Source: Collinsella tanakaei (GTDB taxonomy: Bacteria > Actinomycetota > Coriobacteriia > Coriobacteriales > Coriobacteriaceae). Taken from it: a stretch of DNA of 64,000 bases. Shown piece after piece: positions 34,843 to 43,468 of the stretch. How positions within the stretch are numbered: the stretch's first letter is position 1; each line of letters starts with the position of its first letter. Position numbers and translations under genes: made by a program. A model generated the notes under the pieces. The model ran no database searches, was not told the origin of the DNA, and worked only from the letters and a program-made list of their open reading frames with translations. The stretch is taken from positions 49,197-113,196 of the forward strand of contig NZ_JACJMB010000005.1 in assembly GCF_016902615.1 (NCBI RefSeq). Direction: 5' to 3'.

Positions 34843-36874
34843 GTGCCGTTTCCTCCTCTATCGTCGTCGAGAGCTCGAGCCATTCGTCCTCGAGCGCCGG
34901 GATGGACTTCTTCAGACCGTTATATTCCGCAAGCGCCTCGTTGAATTTCTCCTGATCGGCGTAGAGCTCCTCGGAGGCCATCAATTCCATGAGCTCGTCA
35001 TAGCGGGCACGCTTCTGCTCGAGCTCTCGGTCGACCTTCTTCAGGCGGTCCTTCGTGCCCTTGAGGCGGCGGTTGAGCTCGGTGCGGGCCTCGGCCTCGG
35101 CGCGCTTCTGCTCGCGCGTCTTCTTGCCGGATGGCTCCGCTGCGGGCACGCTACCCTCATGGGTTCGGCGAAGCGTGCGGCCTCCCCCGTCGGCCTTCGA
35201 GGCGGCCTTTTTGGTGTGTGCCTGCTCGCGCGCCTCGGCCTCAGCCGCCGCGCGGGCGGCGAGGTCCTCGCGTTTGAACAGGTAGTAGTCGTAGTCGCCG
35301 TCGAAGACACGCATCTTGCCGTCACGGATGTCCACGATGCGGTTCGCCACGGCGCGCACGAGGTGCTCGTCGTGGCTGATGAGCACGATGGTTCCCGGGA
35401 AGCGCTTGAGGGCGTTCTCCAGCATGTCGACCGAATCGATATCCAGGTGGTTCGTGGGCTCGTCGAGACACAGCAGCGCCTCGGGCGCCACGAGCATCTT
35501 GGCAAGCGCCAGGCGCGCCCGCTCGCCGCCGGAAAGTACCGAGACGCGCTTGTCCACGTCCTCGCCGGTGAACAGGAAGGCGCCGAGCAAGCTGCGCTGC
35601 TGGGGCACGGTCCAGGTGGGGGCGACCGAGTCGATCTCCTGCAGGACGGTGTTCGACTCCTTCATGCCCTCGAGCTGGTGCTGGGCGTAATAGGCGACGC
35701 CCACGTTCGTGCCGAGCTCGATGGCGCCCGAGCTCGGGCGCTCGACGCCGGCGATCATCTTCAGCAGCGTGGACTTGCCCGCGCCGTTTGGGCCGACGAG
35801 CGCCACGTGGTCGCCGCGGTAGAGCTTGAGGTCGATATCGCTGTAGACGTGCTTGTCCTCATAGCTTTTCGACACGTGCTCGAGCGCGATGACCTGGTCA
35901 CCCGAGCGCGGCGGGTCGGGGAACTTGAAATCGACGTGCTTGTGGCCCTCGGGCAGGATGACGAGCTCGCGCCTGATCTGCTCGATGCGGCGCATGCGCT
36001 CCTGCGCCTGGGCGGCCTTCGTGGGCTTGTAGCGGAACTTGTCGACGAAGACCTGCATGTGGGCGATCTCGCGCTCCTGCGCGGCGCGCTTGGCGCGCAT
36101 CTGCTCGAGGTTGTCCTCGCGCTGCTTCAGATAGGAGCTGTAGTTGCCCGTGTAGGTCGTCACGCGGCGGTTCTCGAGCGCGGCGACATGGTCGACGCAG
36201 GCGTCCATGAACGCACGGTCGTGGGAGACGATGAGGACGGCGCCCTCGTAGTTGGAGATGAAGCCGCGCAGCCACTGGACACTCTCGAGATCGAGGTGGT
36301 TCGTGGGCTCGTCGAGCAGCAGTAGATCCGGGCGGCGCAGGAAGAGCTTCGCGAGCGCGATGCGCATCTGCCAGCCGCCGGAGAACTCGCAGCAGGGCTT
36401 GTCGAAGTCATCGGGCTTGAACCCCAGGCCCGACAGGATCTGGCGCGCGTTGCTCTCCAGCTCGTAGCCGCCCAGGTGCTCAAAGCGGTCCTGGACGCGG
36501 CCGTACTCCTCCAGCATGGCATTGAGCGCGGGATCGTCCGCATCGGCCTCCGCGATCTTCACCTGGAGCTCCTCGGCGCGCTCCCCCATGGAGCGGATCT
36601 CGATGGCGGCGTCCATGACCTCCGTGATGATGGGCTTGTCGGAAGCGAGTTTCGTCTCCTGCTCGAGATAGCCCACGTTCACGTCCTTGGCGTAGGTGAC
36701 CTCGCCGGCGTCCGGCGCATCGATGCCCATGATGATCTTGAGCATCGTGGTCTTGCCGGCACCGTTTGGACCCACGAGGGCGTAGCGCTCATGGGCATTG
36801 ATCTGGAATGACGCGCCGGAAAACAGCGTGCGGGCGCCGAAGCTCTTCTCGATCTTGTCGACCAAAAGGATCAT
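34829..36874 (-). CDS. ABC-F family ATPase (Uup/YdiF-type)
   Basis: The 681-residue soluble protein has two ABC domains with Walker [10 protein letters not shown] (about 36) and GPNGAGKST, signatures FSGGWQMR and LSGGERAR, an intervening charged linker, and a C-terminal coiled coil from about 540. No membrane segment is present. ABC-F proteins act on the ribosome E-site. The basic C-terminal extension fits the Uup/YdiF group rather than antibiotic-resistance types (inference). I use ATG 36874; its ribosome site (GAAAGACG) is weak. Confidence 0.9.
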   Translation of the reverse strand: MILLVDKIEKSFGARTLFSGASFQINAHERYALVGPNGAGKTTMLKIIMGIDAPDAGEVTYAKDVNVGYLEQETKLASDKPIITEVMDAAIEIRSMGERAEELQVKIAEADADDPALNAMLEEYGRVQDRFEHLGGYELESNARQILSGLGFKPDDFDKPCCEFSGGWQMRIALAKLFLRRPDLLLLDEPTNHLDLESVQWLRGFISNYEGAVLIVSHDRAFMDACVDHVAALENRRVTTYTGNYSSYLKQREDNLEQMRAKRAAQEREIAHMQVFVDKFRYKPTKAAQAQERMRRIEQIRRELVILPEGHKHVDFKFPDPPRSGDQVIALEHVSKSYEDKHVYSDIDLKLYRGDHVALVGPNGAGKSTLLKMIAGVERPSSGAIELGTNVGVAYYAQHQLEGMKESNTVLQEIDSVAPTWTVPQQRSLLGAFLFTGEDVDKRVSVLSGGERARLALAKMLVAPEALLCLDEPTNHLDIDSVDMLENALKRFPGTIVLISHDEHLVRAVANRIVDIRDGKMRVFDGDYDYYLFKREDLAARAAAEAEAREQAHTKKAASKADGGGRTLRRTHEGSVPAAEPSGKKTREQKRAEAEARTELNRRLKGTKDRLKKVDRELEQKRARYDELMELMASEELYADQEKFNEALAEYNGLKKSIPALEDEWLELSTTIEEETARGRS

Positions 36875-36908
36875 GATCCGCGTCTTTCTCGAAACATCTC
36901 TACATAGC

Positions 36909-36935
36909 AAAAGGGCTGCAGTTGCCTGCAGCCCT
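36909..36935 (-). terminator. Terminator of tRNA-Val
   Basis: AGGGCTGCAG (36912-36921) and CTGCAGCCCT (36926-36935) form a 10-bp stem with a 4-base loop; on the minus strand TTTTGCT follows. Confidence 0.85.
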
Positions 36936-36945
36936 GTCTGTTCGA

Positions 36946-37020
36946 TGGTGGGCGTTACAAGATTTGAACTTGTGACCCCATCCGTGTGAAGGATGTGCTC
37001 TACCCCTGAGCCAAACGCCC
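36946..37020 (-). tRNA. tRNA-Val (anticodon CAC)
   Basis: A 75-base cloverleaf with acceptor stem GGGCGTT/AACGCCC, anticodon loop TTCACAC (CAC) within stem CATCC/GGATG, T-loop TTCAAAT, and an encoded CCA. Confidence 0.96.
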
Positions 37021-37041
37021 GTGTGCCTTTCGGCGAAGAAG

Positions 37042-37070
37042 ATACTAACACACAATTCCGGGCGAGCCAA
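37042..37070 (-). promoter_or_regulatory. Promoter of tRNA-Val
   Basis: On the minus strand TTGGCT (37065-37070), a 17-base spacer and TAGTAT (37042-37047), 21 bases before the tRNA. Confidence 0.65.
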
Positions 37071-37161
37071 CGATAAATTTGAGAAAAGATTTCGCATGCG
37101 CCTGACAAGAGGTCATGTTTGCGCCTGCCCGCCTGCGCGAATACCCGGAATCGCTGCGATC

Positions 37162-38031
37162 CTACAGCCCGAGATGCTCGTCAAGCCAGACGGCGACGCC
37201 GTCCTCGCGCACGCTCGGGCAAACGTCGTCGGCGATGCGCTTGATGTGCTCGCCGGCGTTGCCCATGGCCACAAAGGTGCAGGGCACGTCGGCGAACGTG
37301 GCGTCGTTGCCCGAGTCGCCGAACGCCACGGCGCGGCGCTCGCCGATACCCAGGTGCTCGCACAGGATGGAGAGCGCAGAGCCCTTCCCCACTCCCTTGC
37401 GCGTGATCTCGATCTCGTCGGGGCCGACCTGCGCGATCTCGAGGTCATGGGCGCCCGAGCGCACCAGCTCGTCGAGGACGCGCTGGGTCTCCTCGACGGT
37501 CTCGAACGAGGCGCCGAGCTTGTCGGGGCCTTCGACCAGGGTTTCGGTGAGCATGCGCGCCGAGGTCATCACGGCCACGTCGTTTCCCTCCGCAAGAGCG
37601 CTTTCGACGAAGCTGAAGCTCTCCCCGGCGGGATGGTCGCGATCGAACATCTTCGCGAGCGTCTCGTCGAAATAGGCCGTGCCGCCGGAGAACATGCTCC
37701 ACCCGACGCGCGCCCCGTTTGCCGCACGGTTGATGAAGTCGATGGTGTCGAGCGCGAGCGGGCGCGGGAGCGTGCGCTCGGAGATGATGGCGCCCGTACG
37801 CGCGTCGCTGACACAGGCGCCGTTCACCGTGATATGCCAGTCGACGAAGGGCAGCGAGGATACATGGCTGCCGAGCATTCCCGTCGGACGTCCGCTCGCG
37901 ACGGCGGTCAGCACGCCGGCATCGTGGGCAGCAGCGAGGGTGCGCTCAACGCGGGGTGACATGATTTGCTTGTGCGGCTCCGCGAAGATCGTGCCGTCGA
38001 GATCGAAGGCGATGATATCGAAATTGGCCAT
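37162..38031 (-). CDS. Cof-type HAD-family hydrolase
   Basis: The 289-residue haloacid-dehalogenase phosphatase has motif I DLDGTIF (about 8-14), motif II VASGRPT, motif III lysine and motif [12 protein letters not shown], with a C2B-type cap in the middle. These Cof/YbjI-like enzymes hydrolyse sugar phosphates and flavin or pyridoxal phosphates; the substrate is unpredictable. The ATG at 38031 has AAGGAGCACC upstream. Confidence 0.9.
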   Translation of the reverse strand: MANFDIIAFDLDGTIFAEPHKQIMSPRVERTLAAAHDAGVLTAVASGRPTGMLGSHVSSLPFVDWHITVNGACVSDARTGAIISERTLPRPLALDTIDFINRAANGARVGWSMFSGGTAYFDETLAKMFDRDHPAGESFSFVESALAEGNDVAVMTSARMLTETLVEGPDKLGASFETVEETQRVLDELVRSGAHDLEIAQVGPDEIEITRKGVGKGSALSILCEHLGIGERRAVAFGDSGNDATFADVPCTFVAMGNAGEHIKRIADDVCPSVREDGVAVWLDEHLGL

Positions 38032-38258
38032 GGTGCTCCTTGGACAAGATGTGACAGGTTGTTGGGGGTACAAAGAACGTGCCTGTGCTGTATTGTGCAT
38101 ATCCGCACACCGATGAATGGGACCGCTCGTTGAATTCATAGGGGTTATAGATAGCGAGTTGCACCGTCGAGCTTCGTCGGGCGCAAACGGATCGTAAACG
38201 GAATGCCCGCCATATACGCACGTCGGCCAGGGCGAAAAAAATATTTTGAAATTTCCCC

Positions 38259-38287
38259 TTGCAAACCTAGTTTGGTTTGCGTATATT
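38259..38287 (+). promoter_or_regulatory. Promoter of tRNA-Ala copy 1
   Basis: TTGCAA (38259-38264), a 17-base spacer ending GTTTGCG, and TATATT (38282-38287). The preceding A/T tract (38236-38255) could act as an UP element. Confidence 0.82.
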
Positions 38288-38303
38288 ATTTCCCGCACCG
38301 CAC

Positions 38304-38376
38304 GGGGGCGTAGCTCAGCTGGGAGAGCGCTTGACTGGCAGTCAAGAGGTCAGGGGTTCGATCCCCCTCGTCTCCA
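38304..38376 (+). tRNA. tRNA-Ala (anticodon GGC), copy 1
   Basis: A 73-base cloverleaf with acceptor stem GGGGGCG/CGTCTCC, anticodon loop CTGGCAG (GGC) within CTTGA/TCAAG, and T-arm AGGGG-TTCGATC-CCCCT. The CCA end is not encoded. It is nearly identical to the copy at 38661. Confidence 0.95.
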
Positions 38377-38390
38377 CCCCTTACGTGTTC

Positions 38391-38421
38391 AGGGTCATTG
38401 CTTTGGCAATGACCCTTTTTT
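38391..38421 (+). terminator. Terminator of tRNA-Ala copy 1
   Basis: GGGTCATTGC (38392-38401) pairs with GCAATGACCC (38406-38415) with a TTTG loop, followed by six Ts. Confidence 0.93.
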
Positions 38422-38586
38422 CATCCATGGCTTGGCTGGACGCTGCGTTGGCTGAAGCGCGCGCGGGGCTGATTGCCCGCATCAGGTTCCCTCAAAACGA
38501 TCCGTGCGAGCGCATTCCCTCGTTCTTTTCATGCCAAGTCACGTGGTCTCTCTGCGGCGATGATTATCGACGGCCTCGCATTCCCG

Positions 38587-38609
38587 TTTTCAGAAAACTT
38601 TTCTGAAAA
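38587..38609. repeat. Perfect inverted repeat upstream of tRNA-Ala copy 2
   Basis: TTTTCAGAAAA (38587-38597) and TTTTCTGAAAA (38599-38609) are exact inverted repeats with a one-base centre, ending 6 bases before the -35 box. It could be an operator or an AT-rich UP element. Confidence 0.6.
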
Positions 38610-38615
38610 TAGTCC

Positions 38616-38644
38616 TTGCAATCCCCGGCACGTTTGCGTATATT
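38616..38644 (+). promoter_or_regulatory. Promoter of tRNA-Ala copy 2
   Basis: TTGCAA (38616-38621), a 17-base spacer also ending GTTTGCG, and TATATT (38639-38644). It shares the hexamers and the 3' half of the spacer with the copy 1 promoter. Confidence 0.82.
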
Positions 38645-38660
38645 ATTTCCCGCACCGCTT

Positions 38661-38733
38661 GGGGGCGTAGCTCAGCTGGGAGAGCGCTTGACTGGCAGTC
38701 AAGAGGTCAGGGGTTCGATTCCCCTCGTCTCCA
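38661..38733 (+). tRNA. tRNA-Ala (anticodon GGC), copy 2
   Basis: This differs from copy 1 by one visible T-loop base (TTCGATT instead of TTCGATC). Anticodon GGC, 73 bases, no encoded CCA. Confidence 0.95.
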
Positions 38734-38747
38734 CCCAAGAGACATCG

Positions 38748-38778
38748 CAGCCTTCGGGATACCGGAGGCTGTTTTCTT
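38748..38778 (+). terminator. Terminator between tRNA-Ala copy 2 and the CAT tRNA
   Basis: CAGCCTTCGG (38748-38757) pairs with CCGGAGGCTG (38762-38771) with one G-T wobble and loop GATA, followed by TTTTCTT. The next tRNA starts 6 bases later, so it must either be reached by read-through or have a promoter hidden here. Confidence 0.75.
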
Positions 38779-38783
38779 ATATC

Positions 38784-38856
38784 GGGCTCATGGCGCAACG
38801 GTTAGCGCAGGGGACTCATAATCCCTGGGTTGCAGGTTCGAATCCTGCTGGGCCCA
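38784..38856 (+). tRNA. tRNA with CAT anticodon (Met elongator or Ile2)
   Basis: A 73-base cloverleaf with acceptor stem GGGCTCA/TGGGCCC, anticodon loop CTCATAA (CAT) within GGGGA/TCCCT, and T-loop TTCGAAT. The first acceptor pair is a G-C, so it is not an initiator type. Elongator Met and lysidine-modified Ile2 share the CTCATAA loop, and I cannot choose between them by eye. Confidence 0.9.
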
Positions 38857-38868
38857 CCCGATCGCTTC

Positions 38869-38900
38869 AACCCGGGAACATGCGTTTCCCGGGTTTTCTT
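38869..38900 (+). terminator. Terminator after the CAT tRNA
   Basis: AACCCGGGAA (38869-38878) and TTCCCGGGTT (38886-38895), a perfect 10-bp stem with a 7-base loop, followed by TTCTT. The stop of the decayed PAS-GGDEF gene overlaps its end. Confidence 0.88.
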
Positions 38901-39554
38901 ATCTAGAATAAGCGATACCCAGGTGCTGCGCGCCGGCGAAGCGCTCGTTCTCGAGGTCCCTGCGGAATCGGGAGCGGTTGAAAAGGTGCGTGAGGGCGTC
39001 CTCGTAGCTGATCTTGACGAGTGCGCGCTCGATCTCCACATGCTCGGTGATGTCGAGCACGAGCTTTTGGATGATATCACCCTCCCCTGTCGGCGCCACC
39101 AAGCGGTTGATGGAGTTCACGAAGCGCGTCGATCCGTCTCGCTGGACGATATGGCAGACGGCCGAAACCGTATCGCCGGCATGGGAGAGCTCTCCCATGC
39201 GCCGCGCGAGCTTCACCGCGTCATCGATGTCCATAAGCGGGCAGATGCCCTGACTCCAGTCCTGGGCCTGAAGCTGGGCATCGGAGGCACCCATGAGCTC
39301 TACGGAGGCATGGTTGAAAACCTGCAGATGGTAGACGCCTCGTGCATCATGCGCGAAACGCAGGATGCCGCACGACACGGTATCCCGATGCCGCCATCGC
39401 CCTCATCGGCACCGATCCAGCTGAAGGGGTCCGCCAGCAGCGCGAGGGCGGCATCGGCGTCGTGTTCGCCATGGTACGCATGGATGATAGAGCTCGCAAG
39501 CCCGGCTACCCGATCAGAGGGGTCGGGTGGGCGGATGCGCATGGAGTCAGCCAT
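38899..39554 (-). pseudogene. PAS-GGDEF signalling protein remnant, frameshifted and truncated
   Basis: An N-terminal frame starting MADSMRIRPPDPSDR at 39554 runs to about 39385. The continuing domain is then in another frame (GILRFAHDARGVYHLQVFN-type PAS, about 39375 to 39000), which indicates a one- or two-base indel near 39380-39400. The PAS is followed by DALTHLFNRSRFRRDLENE, the opening of a GGDEF diguanylate cyclase domain. This stops after LGIAY at 38899, before the GGDEF active site. The protein cannot be an active cyclase. The break lies at the terminator of the CAT tRNA. Confidence 0.78.
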
Positions 39555-39704
39555 CGACGTGTCCTTGAGGGGCGGCAAGCGCCCGATATTGTTCCCGACC
39601 AAAGTTCACACGAGCAGAGTGGAGGGTGTCAAACGAGACCTTACGTATAAAGGTCATAACCCTATCCGGAGTCAAGGCGCGTAAAGCATGCTGAGGGCTG
39701 TTCG

Positions 39705-40286
39705 CTATTGCGCCGTGCCGACCTTCTGATAGGGGACGACGCGATTGCCCTTGATCAGGTACGAGGCGCGTGCGTACTCGAGCATGGGCCTGTCCACGAG
39801 GTTATCGGTATAGAACTCGTCCGGCACCGCGTCGTCGCCGAAGGCGGCCTTGAACGCCCGGACCTTGTTCTCGCCGAAATTGAGGTGCTTGAGCTCGAGC
39901 GTATCGTAATCGATGGTGGAGCAGATGCACGTATCGATGCCGAGTCTCCGGCAGATCTCGTCCATCGTGTAGTTGAACGAGGCGGTGATGATCACATCGT
40001 CGGGACGGGGCATGTACCACGTTTTGATCTTGTGCATATGCGTGTCCCAAAACGCGTTGACCATGGCCGGGATGTCGTCGAAGGAGGTGAGGTAGCCGTG
40101 GACGTAGCGCCTGATCGCGCGCTCCATATCCTCACGGGAGCTGCGGGAGCGCTGGTAGCGCACGAGGTTCTTGATGACGGGAGTGATGTAGCGGAGGTTC
40201 GAGGGGCGGTAGCGCAACGAGAAGAGATAGAAGTCGAGCGGGCTCTCGCCGTCGTAGATCGTGTTGTCGAAATCCAGTACGCGCAT
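39705..40286 (-). CDS. HAD-superfamily phosphatase (phosphoserine-phosphatase-like)
   Basis: The 193-residue HAD protein has motif I DFDNTIYDGES (about 4-14), motif II in IITASFNYT, and NFGENKVRAFK near the motif III lysine. The last motif reads FYTDNLVDRPML, a DNLVD form of the acidic motif. The substrate is unknown. ATG at 40286 follows GGAGAGGG at somewhat long spacing. It stands alone between the pseudogene and proS. Confidence 0.85.
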   Translation of the reverse strand: MRVLDFDNTIYDGESPLDFYLFSLRYRPSNLRYITPVIKNLVRYQRSRSSREDMERAIRRYVHGYLTSFDDIPAMVNAFWDTHMHKIKTWYMPRPDDVIITASFNYTMDEICRRLGIDTCICSTIDYDTLELKHLNFGENKVRAFKAAFGDDAVPDEFYTDNLVDRPMLEYARASYLIKGNRVVPYQKVGTAQ

Positions 40287-40462
40287 CGACGGTGCCCTCT
40301 CCTCTCCCCTGCCGCCCTGCAGCAGCCATCTTAGGGCATGCGGCAAGACAGGCGCGCTCCCCTTGCGGCATCCTGACACCTTGTTTACAAAGGTCGACTG
40401 TCTGTCGACCGATTGTTGCCCTACAGAAGCACTATACCCGTATCGGCGCTTCCTATAGCGAA

Positions 40463-40500
40463 GCCCCGGCAGCAGGTACCGTGAGGGCCGCTACCGGGGC
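40463..40500 (-). terminator. Possible terminator after proS
   Basis: GCCCCGGCAGC (40463-40473) and GCTACCGGGGC (40490-40500) form an 11-bp stem with one wobble and a 16-base loop, 28 bases past the proS stop. There is no good T tract. Confidence 0.4.
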
Positions 40501-40527
40501 GAACACAACCGTTTGATGCGCGCGGCG

Positions 40528-42252
40528 CTATGCGCGCTGGGCGATGACCATCTGCGCTACCGTGTCGACCGCCGTGGCGCGCTCGACATCAGTGCGCTCG
40601 CCGGTCGCGCGGACCTTGAGCTCGACGGTGCCGTTGGCAAGACCGCGCTTGCCGACGATGAGCTGGAACGGGAAGCCCATGAGGTCGTTGTCGGCGAACT
40701 TCACGCCCGGGCGCTCGGCGCGGTCATCGAACACGACCTCGATGCCGGCCTCGGCGAGCTTGTCGGCGAGCTTCGCAGCCTCCTCGAAGGCCTCGCCCTT
40801 CTTATCGAGGGCGATGACGGAGACCTCGAAGGGAGCGACGGAGACCGGCCAGATGATGCCGTTCTCGTCGTTGTGCTGCTCCACGATGGCCGCGAGCGTG
40901 CGGGAAACACCCACGCCGTAGCAGCCCATGAGGAAGGGCTTCTCCTCGCCGTTCTCGTCGGCGAACGTGGCGCCCATGGCCTCGGAGTACTTCGTGCCGA
41001 GCTGGAAGACCTGCGAGACCTCGATGCCGCGCGCACCGGCGAGCGGACGTCCGCAGTGCGGGCAGGGATCGCCGGCCTTCACGGTCACGAGGTCGGCCCA
41101 TTCGTCCACCGTGAAGTCGCGGCCCGGGCAGGCGCCGGTGTAGTGGTAGTCGACCTCGTTGGCGCCGCAGGCCCACTTGGTGGACTCGCGCAGGCTCTCG
41201 TCGACGACCAGGCGGATGCCCTTCGGCAGGTTCACCGGCCCGATGAAGCCCTTGTGCAGGTCGTTGGCCTCGAGCTCCTCGTCAGTCATGAGGTGGTAGG
41301 CGCCGAAGAGGTGCTCAGCCTTGATTTCGTTCAGCTCGTGGTCGCCCGGGACAATGCAGACGACGGGCGTGCCGTCCTCGGCGATGAGGGCGAGCGACTT
41401 GCGGGTGCCGTTCTCGGGGAAGCCGAAGAAGGCGGCGACCGCCTCGATCGTGCCCAGTCCGGGGGTGTGGACCTTCTGCAGCGATCCGTCGCCCGGGCCC
41501 TCGGTCACGACGACCTTCGTGGCCGCAGCTTCCTCGTCGGCGGCAAAGCCGCACTCATCGCAGTAGACGAGGGCCGCCTCGCCGGCATCGGCAAGCGCCA
41601 TGAACTCGACGGAGGTGTCGCCGCCGATCTGGCCGGAGTCCGCCACGACGGGCAGGGCGTGCAGCCCCACGCGCTCGCAGATGTTGGCGTAGGCCTGCTT
41701 CATGTCGTCGTAGATCTCCTGCAGCGACTCCTGGGTCGCCGAGAACGAGTAGCCGTCCTTCATGATGAACTCGCGACCGCGCATGAGGCCGAAGCGGGGA
41801 CGCATCTCGTCGCGGAACTTGTCCTGGATCTGGTAGAGGTTCACGGGGAGCTGCTTGTAGCTGCGGAGCTCGTTGGTGATGAGGTCGGTGACGGTCTCCT
41901 CATGCGTGGGACCGAGGGCGAACTCGCGATCGTGACGGTCGGTCACACGCATGAGCTCCGGACCGTAGGCGTTCCAGCGACCCGATTCGCGCCAAAGCTC
42001 GGCATCGGTCAGGATGGGCATGAGCATCTCTTGCGCGCCGGCGGCATCCATCTCGTCGCGGACGATGTTCTCGATCTTCTTGAGCGAGCGCCAGGCGAGC
42101 GGCAGGTAGGAGTAGAGGCCCGCAGCCTGCTTGCGGATCATACCGGCGCGCAGCAGCAGGCGATGGCTCGCGAGCTCGGCCTCGGCGGGATCCTCCTTCA
42201 GGGTGGGCGCATAGAGCGCGGACATCTTCATGACGCGGGTTTTGCTAGACAC
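40528..42252 (-). CDS. proS: Prolyl-tRNA synthetase
   Basis: The 574-residue class II synthetase of the bacterial type has the editing INS domain between motifs 2 and 3. Motif 1 and 2 regions are GLYSYLPLAWR and FRDEMRPRFGLMRGREF; motif 3 is in GVGVSRTLAAIVEQ. It also carries two CXXC pairs (CDECG and CPHCG), which are common in this group. Start is GTG at 42252 behind GGGAG; an ATG seven codons later (MKMS) is an alternative. Confidence 0.97.
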   Translation of the reverse strand: MSSKTRVMKMSALYAPTLKEDPAEAELASHRLLLRAGMIRKQAAGLYSYLPLAWRSLKKIENIVRDEMDAAGAQEMLMPILTDAELWRESGRWNAYGPELMRVTDRHDREFALGPTHEETVTDLITNELRSYKQLPVNLYQIQDKFRDEMRPRFGLMRGREFIMKDGYSFSATQESLQEIYDDMKQAYANICERVGLHALPVVADSGQIGGDTSVEFMALADAGEAALVYCDECGFAADEEAAATKVVVTEGPGDGSLQKVHTPGLGTIEAVAAFFGFPENGTRKSLALIAEDGTPVVCIVPGDHELNEIKAEHLFGAYHLMTDEELEANDLHKGFIGPVNLPKGIRLVVDESLRESTKWACGANEVDYHYTGACPGRDFTVDEWADLVTVKAGDPCPHCGRPLAGARGIEVSQVFQLGTKYSEAMGATFADENGEEKPFLMGCYGVGVSRTLAAIVEQHNDENGIIWPVSVAPFEVSVIALDKKGEAFEEAAKLADKLAEAGIEVVFDDRAERPGVKFADNDLMGFPFQLIVGKRGLANGTVELKVRATGERTDVERATAVDTVAQMVIAQRA

Positions 42253-42330
42253 GATGGGTACTCCCTGTGCTCTCGATTGGCCTATCAGACATACAAACCA
42301 GCATGATAGCGCATACCGGGAACCTCGGGA

Positions 42331-42386
42331 CCGTTGTCCTCATCGGGGACGGGGCTGTTTGGAGACGCCCCCGATGAGGACAACGG
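42331..42386. repeat. Dispersed palindromic element, copy 2 (perfect 18-bp arms)
   Basis: CCGTTGTCCTCATCGGGG (42331-42348) and its exact complement (42369-42386) enclose a 20-base loop. It lies 2 bases after the ispG stop and may terminate it, but lacks a T tract. Related sequences occur at 19853 and 63950. Confidence 0.75.
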
Positions 42387-42388
42387 AA

Positions 42389-43456
42389 TTACAGGCGGTC
42401 GATCTCCTCCATGAGGGCATCGACGATGTCATCCTCGCTGACCTTCCTTGTGACTTCGCCATGGCGGAAAAGCAGGCCGCACCCGCGGCCGCACGCCACG
42501 CCCACATCGGCGTCGGACGCCTCGCCCGGACCGTTGACGACGCATCCCATGACGGCAACCGAGATGGGTTTCGTCACGGTTTGCAGCCGGCGTTCGACCT
42601 CGGTCGCGATCGGGATGAGATCGACCTGCGTGCGGCCGCAGGTGGGGCAGCTCACGAGCTCCGGGCCGCGACGGCGGATACCCAGGCACTCCAGAATGCC
42701 CCAGGCGACGGGCGGTTCCTCCACCGGGTCGGCGGTCAGCGAGACGCGCAGGGTGTCGCCGATCCCCTCGGCGAGCAGCACCCCGAGCCCTACCGAGCTC
42801 TTGATGGTGCCCTGGCGCACCGTGCCCGCCTCGGTCACCCCGAGATGGAGCGGAACCTGCGGAAGCTCGCGGGACAGAGCGCGGTACGTCTCGATGGTCG
42901 TGGGTACACTGTGCGCCTTGGCGGAAAGCACGATGTTCGTGAAGCCGCGCTGCTCGAAGTGCTCGACGAAGCGCAGGCTCGATGCAACGAGCTTCTCAGG
43001 CTGGGTGAGGTCCGCCCGCTCGGCGATGTCGCGCTCGAGCGAGCCGGCGTTCACGCCGATGCGGATGGCGGCGCCGGCCTCCCCCGCCGCGTCGATGACG
43101 GCGTCGACCTTCTCCCAGGAGCCGATGTTGCCGGGGTTGATGCGGAGCTTGGCGGCACCCGCGCGCACCGCGCCGATGGCCAGCCGGTAGTCGAAGTGGA
43201 TATCGGCGACGATCGGGACGGGCGCCTCGGCGCAAATCTTCGCGAAGGGAGCGAGCGCATCCTCGTCGGGAACGGTCACGCGCACGATGTCGCAGCCCGC
43301 ATCGGCGAGAGAGCGCACCTGGGCGAGCGTGGCCTGCTCATCATGGGTGTCGGTACAGGTCATGGACTGCACGACGACGGGGGCCCCGCCGCCGATGCGG
43401 ACGCCGCCCACGATCGCCGCGCGCGTGCGCGCACGCGCCGTATCACGAGTTGCCAT
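42389..43456 (-). CDS. ispG: 4-hydroxy-3-methylbut-2-en-1-yl diphosphate synthase
   Basis: The 355-residue [4Fe-4S] enzyme of the MEP pathway has an N-terminal TIM barrel (VQSMTCTDTHD, VADIHFDYRLA, RINPGNIG). The C-terminal cluster domain has cysteines in SCPTCGR and MGCVVNGPGE. It lies 12 bases after the RseP-like gene in a dxr-rseP-ispG order known from many bacteria. Confidence 0.97.
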   Translation of the reverse strand: MATRDTARARTRAAIVGGVRIGGGAPVVVQSMTCTDTHDEQATLAQVRSLADAGCDIVRVTVPDEDALAPFAKICAEAPVPIVADIHFDYRLAIGAVRAGAAKLRINPGNIGSWEKVDAVIDAAGEAGAAIRIGVNAGSLERDIAERADLTQPEKLVASSLRFVEHFEQRGFTNIVLSAKAHSVPTTIETYRALSRELPQVPLHLGVTEAGTVRQGTIKSSVGLGVLLAEGIGDTLRVSLTADPVEEPPVAWGILECLGIRRRGPELVSCPTCGRTQVDLIPIATEVERRLQTVTKPISVAVMGCVVNGPGEASDADVGVACGRGCGLLFRHGEVTRKVSEDDIVDALMEEIDRL

Positions 43457-43468
43457 AGGTGTGCCTCC

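Noticed and set aside
34829..36874. ABC-F antibiotic-resistance determinant
   Set aside because: The C-terminal coiled-coil extension and housekeeping context fit the Uup/YdiF group; no resistance-type leader peptide or attenuator is visible.
40513..42306. A 597-codon plus-strand frame opposite proS
   Set aside because: Antisense shadow of an intact ProS with all class II motifs; no ribosome site or family resemblance.
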